Shown here: positions 1-8,709 of the stretch, piece by piece
Layout: every line of letters starts with the position of its first letter
Numbering within the stretch: position 1 is the stretch's first letter
Assembly: GCA_023399595.1 (NCBI GenBank)
Contig: JAEWOR010000008.1
Coordinates: forward strand, 62,001 to 126,000
Source of the DNA: Bacteroidota bacterium
Lineage (GTDB): Bacteria > Bacteroidota > Bacteroidia > Flavobacteriales > Weeksellaceae
Length of the DNA: 64,000 bases
Direction: 5' to 3'
The notes under the pieces: generated by a model
What the model was told of the DNA's origin: nothing
What the model saw: the letters and a program-made list of their open reading frames with translations, nothing else
Databases searched by the model: none
Translations under genes and position numbers: made by a program

Positions 1-17
1 TGTTACAAAAGTTCATA

Positions 18-49
18 AAAAAAAGAACTCCACGTGGAGTTCTTTTTTT
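18..49 (-). terminator. Intrinsic terminator of terC
   Basis: Near-perfect palindrome: a 13-bp stem (A-run plus GAACTCC pairing with GGAGTTC plus T-run) around ACGT. It lies just past the terC stop codon and has T-runs on both strands, so it could also stop transcription entering from the left. Confidence 0.85.
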
Positions 50-53
50 ATGA

Positions 54-1100
54 TTAATAATTGCTTTGATTATCGAATTCATCATGAACATCTTCTCTAT
101 TAGCCAAAAGCAATGATAGGATAACTGAGATTAATAAAACCCCTCCTACAATTCCTAATGAAACTGGAGAAGGAATGTGCACCCACGGTGAAATAAGCAT
201 TTTAACACCGATAAATGATAAAATAATTGCTAAACCATATGGCAACTTATCAAACATATGAATAAAGTTAGCCAATAGGAAGTATAAAGATCTTAACCCT
301 AAAATCGCAAAAATATTCGATGTATAAAGGATAAATGGATCACTTGAAATTGCAAAAATAGCAGGAATAGAATCCACAGCAAATAAAACGTCTGTAAACT
401 CAATAACGGTAACTACCACCAAAAGAGGAGTTGCCATTTTCACTCCATTTTGCACTGTGAAAAATTTATCTCCATCGAAACCATTAGAAACTTTCCAAAA
501 ACGTTTTACGAGTTTAGCACCTGCTGAATCACTAAAATCTTGATCTTCTTCATCTTTATGTTTGCCCCAAGATTTAATTCCAGCCACCAATAAAAAGAGT
601 CCAAACAATGTCATTACTACATTAATTTTAACAGGAGTACCGAAAATATTCATCTCCGGAAGATAAGTAAGGTTAATAATTCCTACGCCTGCAAAAATAA
701 AGATGGCTCTAAAAATAAGAGCTCCTATTACTCCCCAAAATAAAACTTTATGCTGTAAATTTTTGGGAACTTTAAAAAAGCTGAAAACCATAATGAATAC
801 AAAGAGGTTATCCACAGAAAGAGCTTTTTCTATCCAATAAGCTGCTTGAAATTCAGACCATTTATCTACAGCTAAATCGTGTCCTCCTGCATCATTATTG
901 AACACCCAATACACGACTCCAGAGAAAATCATTGCTAAGGAAATCCATGTAATGGACCAACCTAAAGCTTCTTTAGAACTTACCGCGTGGGATTTTTTAT
1001 TGAAAACCCCTAAGTCTAAAAGGAGCATAACAATTATAACTACAGCAAATCCAACAACAAGACCAGGATGTAGATCTAAAATATTAGTATGAGAATTCAT
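54..1100 (-). CDS. TerC/Alx family integral membrane protein
   Basis: A 348-residue polytopic membrane protein of the TerC family, whose members are linked to metal-ion (manganese, tellurite) homeostasis in the inner membrane. The two family signatures are visible: an acidic intramembrane motif EKALSVDNLF at residues 91-100 and EFTDVLFAVDSIPA at 234-247. Both carry the conserved Asp residues in hydrophobic helices, and I count roughly eight to nine membrane segments. A charged loop (about 180-200, KHKDEEDQD) separates the two halves. The gene stands alone with its own terminator, and its divergent promoter region lies next to the rimM terminator. The family call is firm; the transported ion cannot be read from the sequence. 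Confidence 0.93.
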   Translation of the reverse strand: MNSHTNILDLHPGLVVGFAVVIIVMLLLDLGVFNKKSHAVSSKEALGWSITWISLAMIFSGVVYWVFNNDAGGHDLAVDKWSEFQAAYWIEKALSVDNLFVFIMVFSFFKVPKNLQHKVLFWGVIGALIFRAIFIFAGVGIINLTYLPEMNIFGTPVKINVVMTLFGLFLLVAGIKSWGKHKDEEDQDFSDSAGAKLVKRFWKVSNGFDGDKFFTVQNGVKMATPLLVVVTVIEFTDVLFAVDSIPAIFAISSDPFILYTSNIFAILGLRSLYFLLANFIHMFDKLPYGLAIILSFIGVKMLISPWVHIPSPVSLGIVGGVLLISVILSLLLANREDVHDEFDNQSNY

Positions 1101-1163
1101 AAAACAAATTTTTAAAAAAATAATTGAAATAACTTAAATAAGATTGATAGGGAAATATTTGTA

Positions 1164-1171
1164 CAAAAATA
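1164..1171 (-). promoter_or_regulatory. Possible -7 box for terC
   Basis: On the minus strand this reads TATTTTTG, matching the Bacteroidetes -7 consensus TAnnTTTG, about 64 nt before the terC start. A TTG lies upstream but at a 16-nt spacing, shorter than the usual 19-20, so the assignment is tentative. Confidence 0.35.
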
Positions 1172-1184
1172 GTTCCTAAAAAAA

Positions 1185-1211
1185 ATCCAAACACCTATTA
1201 AATGTTTGGAT
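1185..1211 (-). terminator. Intrinsic terminator of the rpsP-rimM operon
   Basis: A 9-bp stem (ATCCAAACA with TGTTTGGAT) and a 9-nt loop, followed on the minus strand by an uninterrupted T-run. It sits 9 nt past the rimM stop codon. Confidence 0.85.
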
Positions 1212-1219
1212 GATATTTA

Positions 1220-1762
1220 TTATTCGTCTTTTATGGCTGGTGTTAGGAAGACATCCATTAAACCTTCAGGAAGTTGCATTTTGATGATTTTATCATCTCG
1301 ATTCAATTCCAAAATCCAGTCTTTTATAATGGGGATAACGATTTCCTTACCCTCTAAGTTTAAAATAAAATAATGTTGTGCTGTTTGGTCATTTACTTCT
1401 TTAATAATTCCGCAAAGCTGATCAGCTTCATCATATAAAGAAAAACCTACCACTTCGTGATAATAAAATTGTTTACCCGAAAGCACTGGCAATGTAGAAA
1501 GAGGAAGAAAAACATTCTTGCCTACAGACTGCTCTACTAAAGCTGGCGTAGAGTTTTTAAAGGACATAATTTTGGTATCTCCTTTTTGCCAAGATTGTTT
1601 TTCAATAAAAAACGGGACCAATAACCCGTTGATTTCAACGAATATTGATCCCAATTTATTGTAAAGTTCCGGTTGATCTGTATCTAATTTCAATACAACA
1701 TTTCCGGCAAGACCATGAGTGCGGGTAATTTTACCTAGAAAATAACAATCTTCTTTACGCAT
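1220..1762 (-). CDS. rimM: Ribosome maturation factor RimM
   Basis: A 180-residue protein of normal length for RimM, which binds ribosomal protein S19 and helps mature the 30S head. The N-terminal beta-barrel begins KEDCYFLGKITRTHGLAGNV, the typical 'G.i...hGl.G.v' opening of RimM. The C-terminal PRC-barrel region contains YYHEVVGFSLYD and ends EGLMDVF. The start is placed at the ATG at 1762. The reading frame stays open further upstream, but that extension is an artefact of reading through the Ala/Glu-rich tail of rpsP in another frame. The gene lies 13 nt downstream of rpsP, the classic S16-RimM pairing, and shares its promoter. Confidence 0.94.
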   Translation of the reverse strand: MRKEDCYFLGKITRTHGLAGNVVLKLDTDQPELYNKLGSIFVEINGLLVPFFIEKQSWQKGDTKIMSFKNSTPALVEQSVGKNVFLPLSTLPVLSGKQFYYHEVVGFSLYDEADQLCGIIKEVNDQTAQHYFILNLEGKEIVIPIIKDWILELNRDDKIIKMQLPEGLMDVFLTPAIKDE

Positions 1763-1775
1763 CTTGGTTATTTTT

Positions 1776-2336
1776 TTAAGCTTCTGTATTTTCTTCAGTA
1801 GTAGCTTCTCCTTCAGTAGCAGGAGCTTCAGCAACCTCTTCAGCAGGAGCGTTTGCAGCTTCTTCAGCAGCTTTAGCATCAGCTAAAATCTGTGAAGCAG
1901 CAGCTACTCTAGCTTCGTTTACTTTAGTTTCAGCTTCTAAAGCAGCTTTTTTAGCATCAGCTTTAGCAGTAGCTAAACCTTCAACTTTACCTTGTACTTT
2001 AGCATCTTTACCTTCTACCCAAGCGTTAAATCTTTTTTCAGCTTCAGCTTCATCAAAAGCACCCTTAGCAACACCACCTTGTAAGTGTTTTTTGTAAAGA
2101 ACACCTTTGTAAGATAAAATAGCTCTAGCAGTATCAGATGGCTGAGCACCTTTGTTTAACCATTCTACAGCAGCATCAACGTTTAAATCGATAGTTGCAG
2201 GGTTAGTAATTGGGTTGTAAGTTCCTAGTTTTTCAATGAATTTACCATCTCTTTTAGCTCTAGAATCTGCAACCACGATGTGGAAGAAAGGTTTACCTTT
2301 TTTACCGTGTCTCTGTAATCTAATTTTTACTGACAT
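1776..2336 (-). CDS. rpsP: 30S ribosomal protein S16 with long acidic/Ala tail
   Basis: Residues 1-80 are canonical S16 (opening MSVKIRLQRHGKKGKPFFHIVVADSR, here split as MSVKIRLQRHGKKG and PFFHIVVADSR). The protein is 186 residues, about twice the length of E. coli S16. The extra C-terminal 100 residues are built of Ala, Glu and Lys (for example AKADAKKAALEAE, EEVAEAPATEGE) and look like a helical then disordered acidic tail. Tailed S16 proteins are, from memory, common in Bacteroidetes, so this is a lineage trait. It is the first gene of the rpsP-rimM operon and is preceded by a near-ideal promoter. Confidence 0.96.
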   Translation of the reverse strand: MSVKIRLQRHGKKGKPFFHIVVADSRAKRDGKFIEKLGTYNPITNPATIDLNVDAAVEWLNKGAQPSDTARAILSYKGVLYKKHLQGGVAKGAFDEAEAEKRFNAWVEGKDAKVQGKVEGLATAKADAKKAALEAETKVNEARVAAASQILADAKAAEEAANAPAEEVAEAPATEGEATTEENTEA

Positions 2337-2384
2337 ATTGTTTTGATTTTTTGGGATCTCGTCCCGGTTAAATATTTAAGTGTG

Positions 2385-2414
2385 CAAAGATATACAAATT
2401 TTGTATAAATTCAA
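2385..2414 (-). promoter_or_regulatory. Consensus Bacteroidetes promoter of rpsP-rimM
   Basis: On the minus strand: -33 TTG (2412-2414), a 19-nt spacer, and -7 TATCTTTG (2385-2392). This matches TTG-N19/20-TAnnTTTG exactly. The predicted transcript starts near 2378 and has a leader of about 40 nt containing a small GGGA/TCCC hairpin (2353-2365). Confidence 0.8.
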
Positions 2415-2431
2415 TACTTTATGTAATAAGA

Positions 2432-5017
2432 TTAGTCTCTATTTTTCACCAATATCCAGCCTGTGTATTTAATGGGTGTTTTATTTCTGTCGGATTCGTT
2501 CCAAGTAACAATATACCAATAAGAACCTGTAACAATTTTCTTATCGAAATGCCTTCCGTCCCATTTATAATTTGTAAATCTATCCCCTGTAAATATTTGG
2601 TTTTCGTATCGATCAAAAATGGTGAATTTAAAATTATCTTTAAATGCTAATTCTTTATAATCTACATAATCATTAAAATTATCTCCATTTGGAGTAATAG
2701 CATTTATCAGGTTGGGAACCGTTACCTTAACAGAAACTGGGCTACAATTATTAGCGTCTTTTACACTAAAAGTATGATTTCCTCTTGAAAGTCCAGTAAA
2801 CAAATTGGAAGTTTGCCAAGCCAAATTATCTACTGAATATTGATAGGGTGGAGTTCCTCCAACTGCATGTACAGACACATTGTTATGGGTAATTTCTAAA
2901 CCTTGAATCACTGGATCCTCCAGTTTAATTACTTTTACTTTTTGTAGAGTAAAACAACCATCATGACCCAATTTCACCCAATATTCTCCAACACTAACTC
3001 CACTTATAGATTGAGTTGTTGCGCCTGTGCTCCACTCGTAAGAAGTATAGCCAGGTCCAGCATCCAAACTTGTTCTCGCATCTATACAAATGTATTTTTC
3101 CTTTAAAATAGTGGAATATTTTGGAGGTTTTACCAATAAAGTAACTTTTGCCACAGAATAACAGCCTTCCTCATTCATTACCCTTACATAAACTACGCTC
3201 CCAGAAGTGGTAACATATGAATTAGGATTTGCAATAGGATTAACATCACTTATAGCATTCGCCTGAGAAGTATAATATTTTTTAGTAAAAGGTCCAGTAC
3301 CCACAGTAACATTAGCAGTAGTTAAATCAAATTTCCCACTACTAACATCTGCTTCAATATAACACGCATAAATAGTATCATTTTTAACATCCAAACGCGA
3401 TGCCACAACATAAGGAACCGTCATTAATGGTGGACATCCATTCATCACAACTTGCACTGTATAATTACCAGGCTGCTGCGGTGTATAAGTATGAGAATTA
3501 GCTCCAGGAATAACTTGCCCATTAAAATACCACTGATAAGAATCAAAACCATTGCTAACCTCCAAGATTAAATCAGGGATACAAATACCAGACAACTTCA
3601 AGATAATAGGAATAGAAGAAAATCCCGCAAAATATCCACCGTAACCTGCAGCATCATTTCCGGCGCTTATACCCGCTGTAATGGCTCTATCAGACGTTAT
3701 AGTAAGATTCCCAGTAACATTAGGTATGCTGTAAGAAACCCAATTTGCATTTCCAGTAACATCAAAAGGACCAGTTGTAGTTGCTGGAGTAGCACCATTT
3801 ACAGTAACGGCAGCTCCTTTTTGCGTAATCATATTCAACCTTGTTGGAATATTAAGAATACCACCAGGAAACCCATTTGACACAATATAATTTTCATCTA
3901 TAAGTCCAAGTTCATCAATTTTTCTTGGTAGATAACAATTTAAAGGAGGAATAAAATTAAAACCTAAAGTTGCCGCTTCAGAAGCACCATTATCACCTGC
4001 TAACAGCTGATAAACATAAGCATTTTTAGTTGTTCTAATAGCCATATTATAATGCGTTCCATTATGAACTTTATATTTCGTATCTGGAATTACAAAATAT
4101 TGACCTTCATTTAAAGTACTAAGAGCAACAGTTTCATCATTTACAAAAATTTGCGTATTATTTTCCGTAGCTACAACCAGTGCTCCTTCTGTATTTCTCC
4201 CAATGGTACCATTTCCTTTTACAATAATAAATTCTTGCCCTAATCTATCTACAGAAACAGCCTGATCCATCACAATATCTGTATTATTGGGTAAATTCCC
4301 TGAATATTGTCCATTAAAATTACCGTTGGTAACCGTCACTAATTTATCAGCTACAATTTTAGCCCCTATAAAACCATTAAGATTACCCGCTAAATTACCT
4401 TTCCCTTCTATAATATAGGATTGTCCTTTATTAAGTGTAAATGTTAAAGTAGGATGAGTAGCACCTGTTGTTCCATTAGAAAACTGCACGGTAGATTTAT
4501 AACCCGAAACAGTTACAGAAGTATTATCCTCGGTTGCGATAATACTGGTCATAAAATTAAGAACCGTACTTCCAGAAGATGCTGAAACTGCAGCTGGAGC
4601 TACCACAGCATAAAATTGAGTCCCCATAGAACCTCTCCCTTTTGAGGTAACAATTTCAGCGTGATTTAAAACTGAAAAACGTAAGTTGGCAAAAAATTCA
4701 AAGTCAGCTTTTACATGTATCCCCTTGTTAATTGGTCTGAACAAATCCGCATCTAAAGTGGTAATAATTTGATCTCTTATTATATCAAATTTTTGTGGAT
4801 TTCCTTTAGAAATAACAACCGTTCCTACCAAAATATTATTATTATAAATATATACAGGAAAGTCAGTGGTTCTATCTGTAGACAAATATAACCTTTGATA
4901 TTGATCTGGATTATTGGTTTGATCTTTCATTGGAGCAAACCAATGTTCTTTATCCTTTTGGGCAAAAATAAGAGTATGTAGGAATAAAATAAATAACGTA
5001 GATAGAAATGTTTTCAT
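2432..5017 (-). CDS. T9SS type-B sorting-domain surface protein with IgGFc-binding-like domain
   Basis: An 861-residue exported protein. Residues 1-19 form a signal peptide ending FAQ. Residues of roughly 120-360 resemble the IgGFc-binding repeat region found in many flavobacterial surface proteins (beta-strand rich, with 'SIIATEDNTSVTV', 'YIIEGKGNLAG', 'QFIIVKGNGTIG'). Residues 480-800 hold Ig-like or PKD-like modules (YQWYFNGQVIPGANS, YEWSTGATTQS). Residues 772-861 are the gliding-motility-associated C-terminal domain, NAITPNGDNFND through GWILVKNRD, which marks type-B cargo of the type IX secretion system. It is therefore expected on the cell surface or secreted. The ligand is unknown. It stands alone, with divergent spacing of about 150 nt to the next upstream gene. 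Confidence 0.9.
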   Translation of the reverse strand: MKTFLSTLFILFLHTLIFAQKDKEHWFAPMKDQTNNPDQYQRLYLSTDRTTDFPVYIYNNNILVGTVVISKGNPQKFDIIRDQIITTLDADLFRPINKGIHVKADFEFFANLRFSVLNHAEIVTSKGRGSMGTQFYAVVAPAAVSASSGSTVLNFMTSIIATEDNTSVTVSGYKSTVQFSNGTTGATHPTLTFTLNKGQSYIIEGKGNLAGNLNGFIGAKIVADKLVTVTNGNFNGQYSGNLPNNTDIVMDQAVSVDRLGQEFIIVKGNGTIGRNTEGALVVATENNTQIFVNDETVALSTLNEGQYFVIPDTKYKVHNGTHYNMAIRTTKNAYVYQLLAGDNGASEAATLGFNFIPPLNCYLPRKIDELGLIDENYIVSNGFPGGILNIPTRLNMITQKGAAVTVNGATPATTTGPFDVTGNANWVSYSIPNVTGNLTITSDRAITAGISAGNDAAGYGGYFAGFSSIPIILKLSGICIPDLILEVSNGFDSYQWYFNGQVIPGANSHTYTPQQPGNYTVQVVMNGCPPLMTVPYVVASRLDVKNDTIYACYIEADVSSGKFDLTTANVTVGTGPFTKKYYTSQANAISDVNPIANPNSYVTTSGSVVYVRVMNEEGCYSVAKVTLLVKPPKYSTILKEKYICIDARTSLDAGPGYTSYEWSTGATTQSISGVSVGEYWVKLGHDGCFTLQKVKVIKLEDPVIQGLEITHNNVSVHAVGGTPPYQYSVDNLAWQTSNLFTGLSRGNHTFSVKDANNCSPVSVKVTVPNLINAITPNGDNFNDYVDYKELAFKDNFKFTIFDRYENQIFTGDRFTNYKWDGRHFDKKIVTGSYWYIVTWNESDRNKTPIKYTGWILVKNRD

Positions 5018-5165
5018 AGAACCTTGTTTGGATTATTACAAAATTAACAATAAAACCCATATATAATATATAAATTATTTATTACAAACTAATATTCATA
5101 CAAACTCAATAAATTATTTAAAAAATAAAGTTAAAATCATTATCATTAGTCTTAAAACGAAAATT

Positions 5166-5678
5166 TTATTCCGTCATTCCTAAATAAAATAAACCTAAAC
5201 ATTTTTGATTTTCCTCAATAACTAAGGATTTGGTAAGACGTTCTACGTATTTTGGAGAACTCCAATAGCAACCCACATTATTAGCAGTACTTGTTAGATA
5301 CATATTTTGTACAGCCATTGCGGTAGCAGCAATTTCTTCCCATTCCGAAACAAGACCAGAAAAACTCACCACAATACTGATAATTGTATCAGATTTTTCA
5401 ATCTTAAAGCCAATATCTTTATATTTTTTCTCTAAAAAAAGATTGGAAGGTGTCGTATTTTTATAGATTTCTTGAAGTTCCAAGCCTAAAAGATGTTTTT
5501 CTTCACCTCTAAAAACCTTAAATCTCCATGGTTTTGTTCGTTTATGATTAGGAGTAAATTGTGTAGAATTAATAATTTCCTGTAAAACCTCCTCTGCAAT
5601 ACCTTCCCCAGAATAATCTTTAGGGAAAATACTTCTTCTTGCTTCTATAATATTTTTTAAAACTTTTGCTGAATTCAT
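5166..5678 (-). CDS. Nitroreductase family protein
   Basis: A 170-residue FMN-binding nitroreductase-fold protein. It opens with the family 'IxxRRSIFPKDYSG' arginine-rich FMN phosphate-binding segment at about residues 11-24. It then has TPNHKRTKPWRFKVF near residue 38-52, matching the family 'saPS..N.qpWrf.vv' element, and a glycine-containing C-terminal segment (NNVGCYWSSP, CLGLFYLG). It is slightly short for the family. The electron acceptor cannot be inferred. It lies 42 nt downstream of the GreA-like gene on the same strand and may be co-transcribed with it. Confidence 0.85.
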   Translation of the reverse strand: MNSAKVLKNIIEARRSIFPKDYSGEGIAEEVLQEIINSTQFTPNHKRTKPWRFKVFRGEEKHLLGLELQEIYKNTTPSNLFLEKKYKDIGFKIEKSDTIISIVVSFSGLVSEWEEIAATAMAVQNMYLTSTANNVGCYWSSPKYVERLTKSLVIEENQKCLGLFYLGMTE

Positions 5679-5720
5679 TGTTTGAAAATGGGAACAAAAT
5701 CCCGAATTATTTTTTAATAC

Positions 5721-6176
5721 TTATAAGATTTCTTCAATTTTCTGATGGATATTATTGAGAATAAACTCTTCACCAACTTTTTTCCCCAACATCATTTGAG
5801 CCATTGGACTTTCCTTAGAAATGGCATAAAACCGAATTCCTTCAAAGAAAAATTCTCCTAAAGAAACAGAAATATAAAACCGTGCTTTATTAGTGGTAAC
5901 CAAAGAGCCTAATTGCACACTTTCGAAAGAAGTATTCACCATTTTTGTCATTCCTTTCAGTAGTTTATTCAGCTCGGCAAGCTGTTTTTGCATTTGGTAA
6001 ATCTCTTCCTGCGCTCCTTCTCTAATAATATCATATTTAGGCGTTTTTTTAATATCCTTACTCGCTTCAGTGGTAAAATCAATAAACTTAGCAAGCTTAT
6101 CAATTTTTTCTTTTATTAATTGAAGCACGTAATTTCTTATATCTATTTTCTCATACTTTATCTTCTGCATAGACAT
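5721..6176 (-). CDS. GreA/GreB-like C-terminal domain protein
   Basis: A 151-residue protein with a coiled-coil-prone N-terminal half (residues 1-85, many Lys/Glu/Gln heptads). The C-terminal half matches the FKBP-like domain of Gre transcript-cleavage factors: SFESVQLGSLVTTN, then the diagnostic 'aiSkeSPmAqmmLGKkvGEEF' segment near residues 119-140. Related Bacteroidetes proteins are, from memory, often mislabelled '3-oxoacyl-ACP synthase'; nothing here supports a ketosynthase. The N-terminal hairpin seems shorter than in true GreA, and I see no convincing acidic tip pair. It may bind RNA polymerase without stimulating cleavage. That last point is inference. Confidence 0.7.
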   Translation of the reverse strand: MSMQKIKYEKIDIRNYVLQLIKEKIDKLAKFIDFTTEASKDIKKTPKYDIIREGAQEEIYQMQKQLAELNKLLKGMTKMVNTSFESVQLGSLVTTNKARFYISVSLGEFFFEGIRFYAISKESPMAQMMLGKKVGEEFILNNIHQKIEEIL

Positions 6177-6241
6177 CTTAATTTAAATAAAGATAGTATT
6201 TATCTGTAAAAAAAACCAATACAAAATTATCAATAAATAGA

Positions 6242-6275
6242 TTGAAGTAAAATAAAATGAAAGATTTTATCTTTG
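6242..6275 (+). promoter_or_regulatory. Promoter of the HD-domain gene
   Basis: TTG at 6242-6244 and a consensus -7 box TATCTTTG at 6268-6275 (TAnnTTTG), with a 23-nt spacer that is slightly long. It lies 40 nt before the start codon at 6315. Confidence 0.6.
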
Positions 6276-6314
6276 CAAAATATTATTAGAAGCAGTATTT
6301 AAAAAGGAAAATAT

Positions 6315-6959
6315 ATGGAAAAAATTATAGTAACCACCATAGACTTTGTAAAGGAAAAACTTAAAAACGCTGAAGGAGGCCACGATTGGTATCATATAGA
6401 GAGGGTTTGGAAACAGTCTAAAAAAATTGCAGAAAACTATACGTGTAATATCTTAGTGGTAGAATTAGGAGCTTTATTGCACGATATTGCAGATCCTAAA
6501 TTCCATAATGGTGACGAAAATATTGGTCCTAAAACCGCTCAAGACTTCTTGGAATCTCAAAATATTGATGCTAAAATTATTGATAAAGTCATTGATATCA
6601 TTAAAAACATTTCCTTTAAAAATAGAAATGAAGTTACTGAAACTTCTTTGGAACTGCAAATAGTGCAAGATGCAGATCGTTTAGATGCCATTGGAGCCAT
6701 TGGAATTGCTAGAACTTTTAATTTCGGAGGTTTTAAAAACAATGCCCTGTACGACCCTGAAATTCCGCCACAAAATAGTACTTCCAAAGAAGAATATAAA
6801 AATTCTAACGGAACCACCATTAACCATTTCTATGAAAAACTTCTCCTACTAAAAGATTTAATGAACACCGAAAAAGGAAAAGAACTAGCAGAAATACGCC
6901 ATCAGTACATGGAAAATTTCTTGGAACAATTTTATAATGAATGGAATTCTAAAATATAA
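6315..6959 (+). CDS. HD-domain phosphohydrolase
   Basis: A 214-residue metal-dependent HD hydrolase resembling E. coli YedJ. Metal ligands are visible as GHDWYHIERV (His27), LLHDIAD (His56-Asp57) and QDADRLDA (Asp119/Asp121), in the correct order and spacing for the family. These enzymes hydrolyse nucleotide-type phosphomonoesters, but the natural substrate of this one is unknown. It has its own promoter just upstream and is followed after 24 nt by a membrane protein gene on the same strand. There is no signal peptide, so it is cytoplasmic. Confidence 0.88.
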   Translation: MEKIIVTTIDFVKEKLKNAEGGHDWYHIERVWKQSKKIAENYTCNILVVELGALLHDIADPKFHNGDENIGPKTAQDFLESQNIDAKIIDKVIDIIKNISFKNRNEVTETSLELQIVQDADRLDAIGAIGIARTFNFGGFKNNALYDPEIPPQNSTSKEEYKNSNGTTINHFYEKLLLLKDLMNTEKGKELAEIRHQYMENFLEQFYNEWNSKI

Positions 6960-6983
6960 TAGAAAGTAGTATTTTTGTAAAAT

Positions 6984-7583
6984 ATGGGATTCATTGTATT
7001 CATTCTCTTTTTAGCACTCACTTTTTCACTCATTCTCTCCAAGATAAAATCTGGAAAATATGCAGTTGTTGCAAAAATTTTTAGAATTGCAACAATTATA
7101 GCAACATTCAGCTTTTTCAGTTATTGGTTTATAGAAAAAAGTATAGAAAAATCTTCAAAAGAATCGTTAGGATTGCAGGTAATTAATAAATTACCACAAG
7201 CGTTAGATTTCTATATTATAAAAAAAGATCTACATCCAGAGGACAAATCCGTAAAACTCACTACAGATCATTTAGGAAAAATAAGACCTGAACACTTCCG
7301 AACAGATTATTTAAAAATGAAAAACTCTGATGAGTTTTGGATAGTTGGTTTTCTGGGCAAAAAAAACCTATCCTACTTCTCGCAACATTATGTTCCTAAT
7401 AAAAACATAGACCAAATAGTAGAAGTTCAAAACTATATTAACCAAAGCGCTAAACTTTCTGAACAAGCAAAAAAAGAAATTGAAGCTTACAATTACAACA
7501 ACATTAAACTTAGCATTTGGACAACTTTAAATTTTCTTTTATTGTTTATTAATCTCGCTTTAATCTTCAGAAGAACCAAATAA
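6984..7583 (+). CDS. Uncharacterised two-TM membrane protein
   Basis: A 199-residue protein I do not recognise. It has hydrophobic segments at residues 1-18 and 27-48, a soluble central region of about 110 residues (charged, no cysteines, no recognisable motif), and a final membrane segment near residues 173-193 followed by a short basic tail (FRRTK). This resembles a periplasmic or cytoplasmic domain held between membrane anchors. A TATTTTTG box ends 6 nt before the ATG; if used, it would give an almost leaderless mRNA, but co-transcription with the HD gene 24 nt upstream is the simpler reading. Confidence 0.7.
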   Translation: MGFIVFILFLALTFSLILSKIKSGKYAVVAKIFRIATIIATFSFFSYWFIEKSIEKSSKESLGLQVINKLPQALDFYIIKKDLHPEDKSVKLTTDHLGKIRPEHFRTDYLKMKNSDEFWIVGFLGKKNLSYFSQHYVPNKNIDQIVEVQNYINQSAKLSEQAKKEIEAYNYNNIKLSIWTTLNFLLLFINLALIFRRTK

Positions 7584-7792
7584 AGCTTCACCAAGTCTTT
7601 ATACTTTCTCAGCTACAAAAAACATTATTGATCAATTATTAGCTTCTCAATATTTAGAATTATACTTTATTGTGAAGCATTTTTTTATTAAAAATCTTTC
7701 AAATTTATTTTTAAAATCCTTAACAAAAAACAAATTCTCAAAATAAAAATATCACTTTTTAAGAAAATAAAATATCTATTTTACTAAAAAAT

Positions 7793-7807
7793 ATACATAT
7801 CTTTAAG
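7793..7807 (+). promoter_or_regulatory. Possible promoter element upstream of the first paralog
   Basis: Contains TATCTTTA (7798-7805), one base from the -7 consensus TAnnTTTG, 18 nt before the start codon. The same 15-mer (ATACATATCTTTAAG) recurs at 27340-27354 ahead of another gene. Confidence 0.35.
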
Positions 7808-7822
7808 AAAAATATATTTGAT

Positions 7823-8647
7823 ATGTATAAAGATAATCTATTAACTCAAGAGCTTTTAAGGGAAAATTTATTGAGGGACAATCTTATTTTATTAGCTCTC
7901 GTTTTTGTGGCGGGTGCTATTTTTTTCTTCCTCATGCAAACCATTATTAACCTTCTCAGCAGACCAAACACAACGGAAGAACAACACGGAACGAAAACCA
8001 ATACAACTCAAAACATAGAAAAACAAGGCTTTACAAGCACTAAAACAGTTCAGAATACAGAAGAATCAAGCACAAGAAGAAATAATGATATTCAAAATTC
8101 GGAAGAACTAAGTTTCAGAAGTTCTAGTGATATTCAAAACATAGCAGATCCCAACCTCATGGACACCAGCGTGATTCAAAATATGGTGAACAATTATCGA
8201 AATAACCAACTTCCAAACATCAATAAAAATCTAAAAATTGAAGATTCAGTTTCGGTTTGGTTTGATTTTAACACAGTACAAAATTTCATCTCAACTGTTG
8301 AAAAAGAAAGCAAAAGTAGAAATGAAAATATCAGTTTAAATGATTTAGGCGTAAGATTTTACTATGCAGCTTATCCAAAAGAAGAAAATTGGGATATATT
8401 TCAAAATGAAACTATGGAACCACCTAAAGAATATGCACAACGCCATACACTTATTATGATTCCTACGCTCAACATAAAAGATGCATCAGGGAATTATTTA
8501 AACTATGATTTCAATCCGTTGGATGAAAATACTTATACACGAGATTCTGTAGCTAGAGAAACTTTTGCTCTACACTCTAAAAATACAGTTGCGCAAAACC
8601 ATGGAAGTTTAATTCCTCCAACAAGTTCTAATGTACAAGATTACTAA
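7823..8647 (+). CDS. Membrane-anchored protein of unknown function, paralog 1, with tandem-repeat linker
   Basis: A 274-residue protein of a family I cannot name. Residues 1-19 contain a 5-residue LLxxx pattern, and residues 20-44 are one membrane helix. Residues 61-116 are a low-complexity linker made of four 14-residue repeats, each starting xxQN (positions 61, 75, 89, 103, then VIQN at 117). Residues 118-274 form a conserved domain shared with the protein encoded at 8811-9437: NNYRxNQL, GVRFYYAAYP, a 'HTxIMIPT' segment, a DFNPLD motif, and the tail NHGSLIPPT. It is followed by a strong terminator, so it is probably transcribed apart from the kinase operon despite the shared domain. Confidence 0.8.
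   Translation: MYKDNLLTQELLRENLLRDNLILLALVFVAGAIFFFLMQTIINLLSRPNTTEEQHGTKTNTTQNIEKQGFTSTKTVQNTEESSTRRNNDIQNSEELSFRSSSDIQNIADPNLMDTSVIQNMVNNYRNNQLPNINKNLKIEDSVSVWFDFNTVQNFISTVEKESKSRNENISLNDLGVRFYYAAYPKEENWDIFQNETMEPPKEYAQRHTLIMIPTLNIKDASGNYLNYDFNPLDENTYTRDSVARETFALHSKNTVAQNHGSLIPPTSSNVQDY
8003..8170 (+). repeat. In-frame 42-nt (14-residue) degenerate tandem repeat, four copies
   Basis: Encodes TTQN, TVQN, DIQN and DIQN units at exact 14-residue spacing in the linker between the membrane helix and the conserved domain of paralog 1. Copies are diverged at the DNA level, so the repeat is old. The paralog at 8811 lacks it. Confidence 0.75.
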
Positions 8648-8679
8648 AATTATATAGAAAAACAAACGCATTAATATTC

Positions 8680-8709
8680 ATGGAACTGTAGATACAGTTC
8701 CATTTTTTT
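8680..8709 (+). terminator. Intrinsic terminator after paralog 1
   Basis: A perfect 10-bp stem (ATGGAACTGT with ACAGTTCCAT), AGAT loop, then a run of seven T on the plus strand. Confidence 0.92.

Noticed and set aside
1763..1879. 39-residue Leu/Lys-rich N-terminal extension of rimM
   Set aside because: It overlaps the repetitive C-terminal tail of rpsP in another frame; the family starts at the ATG at 1762.
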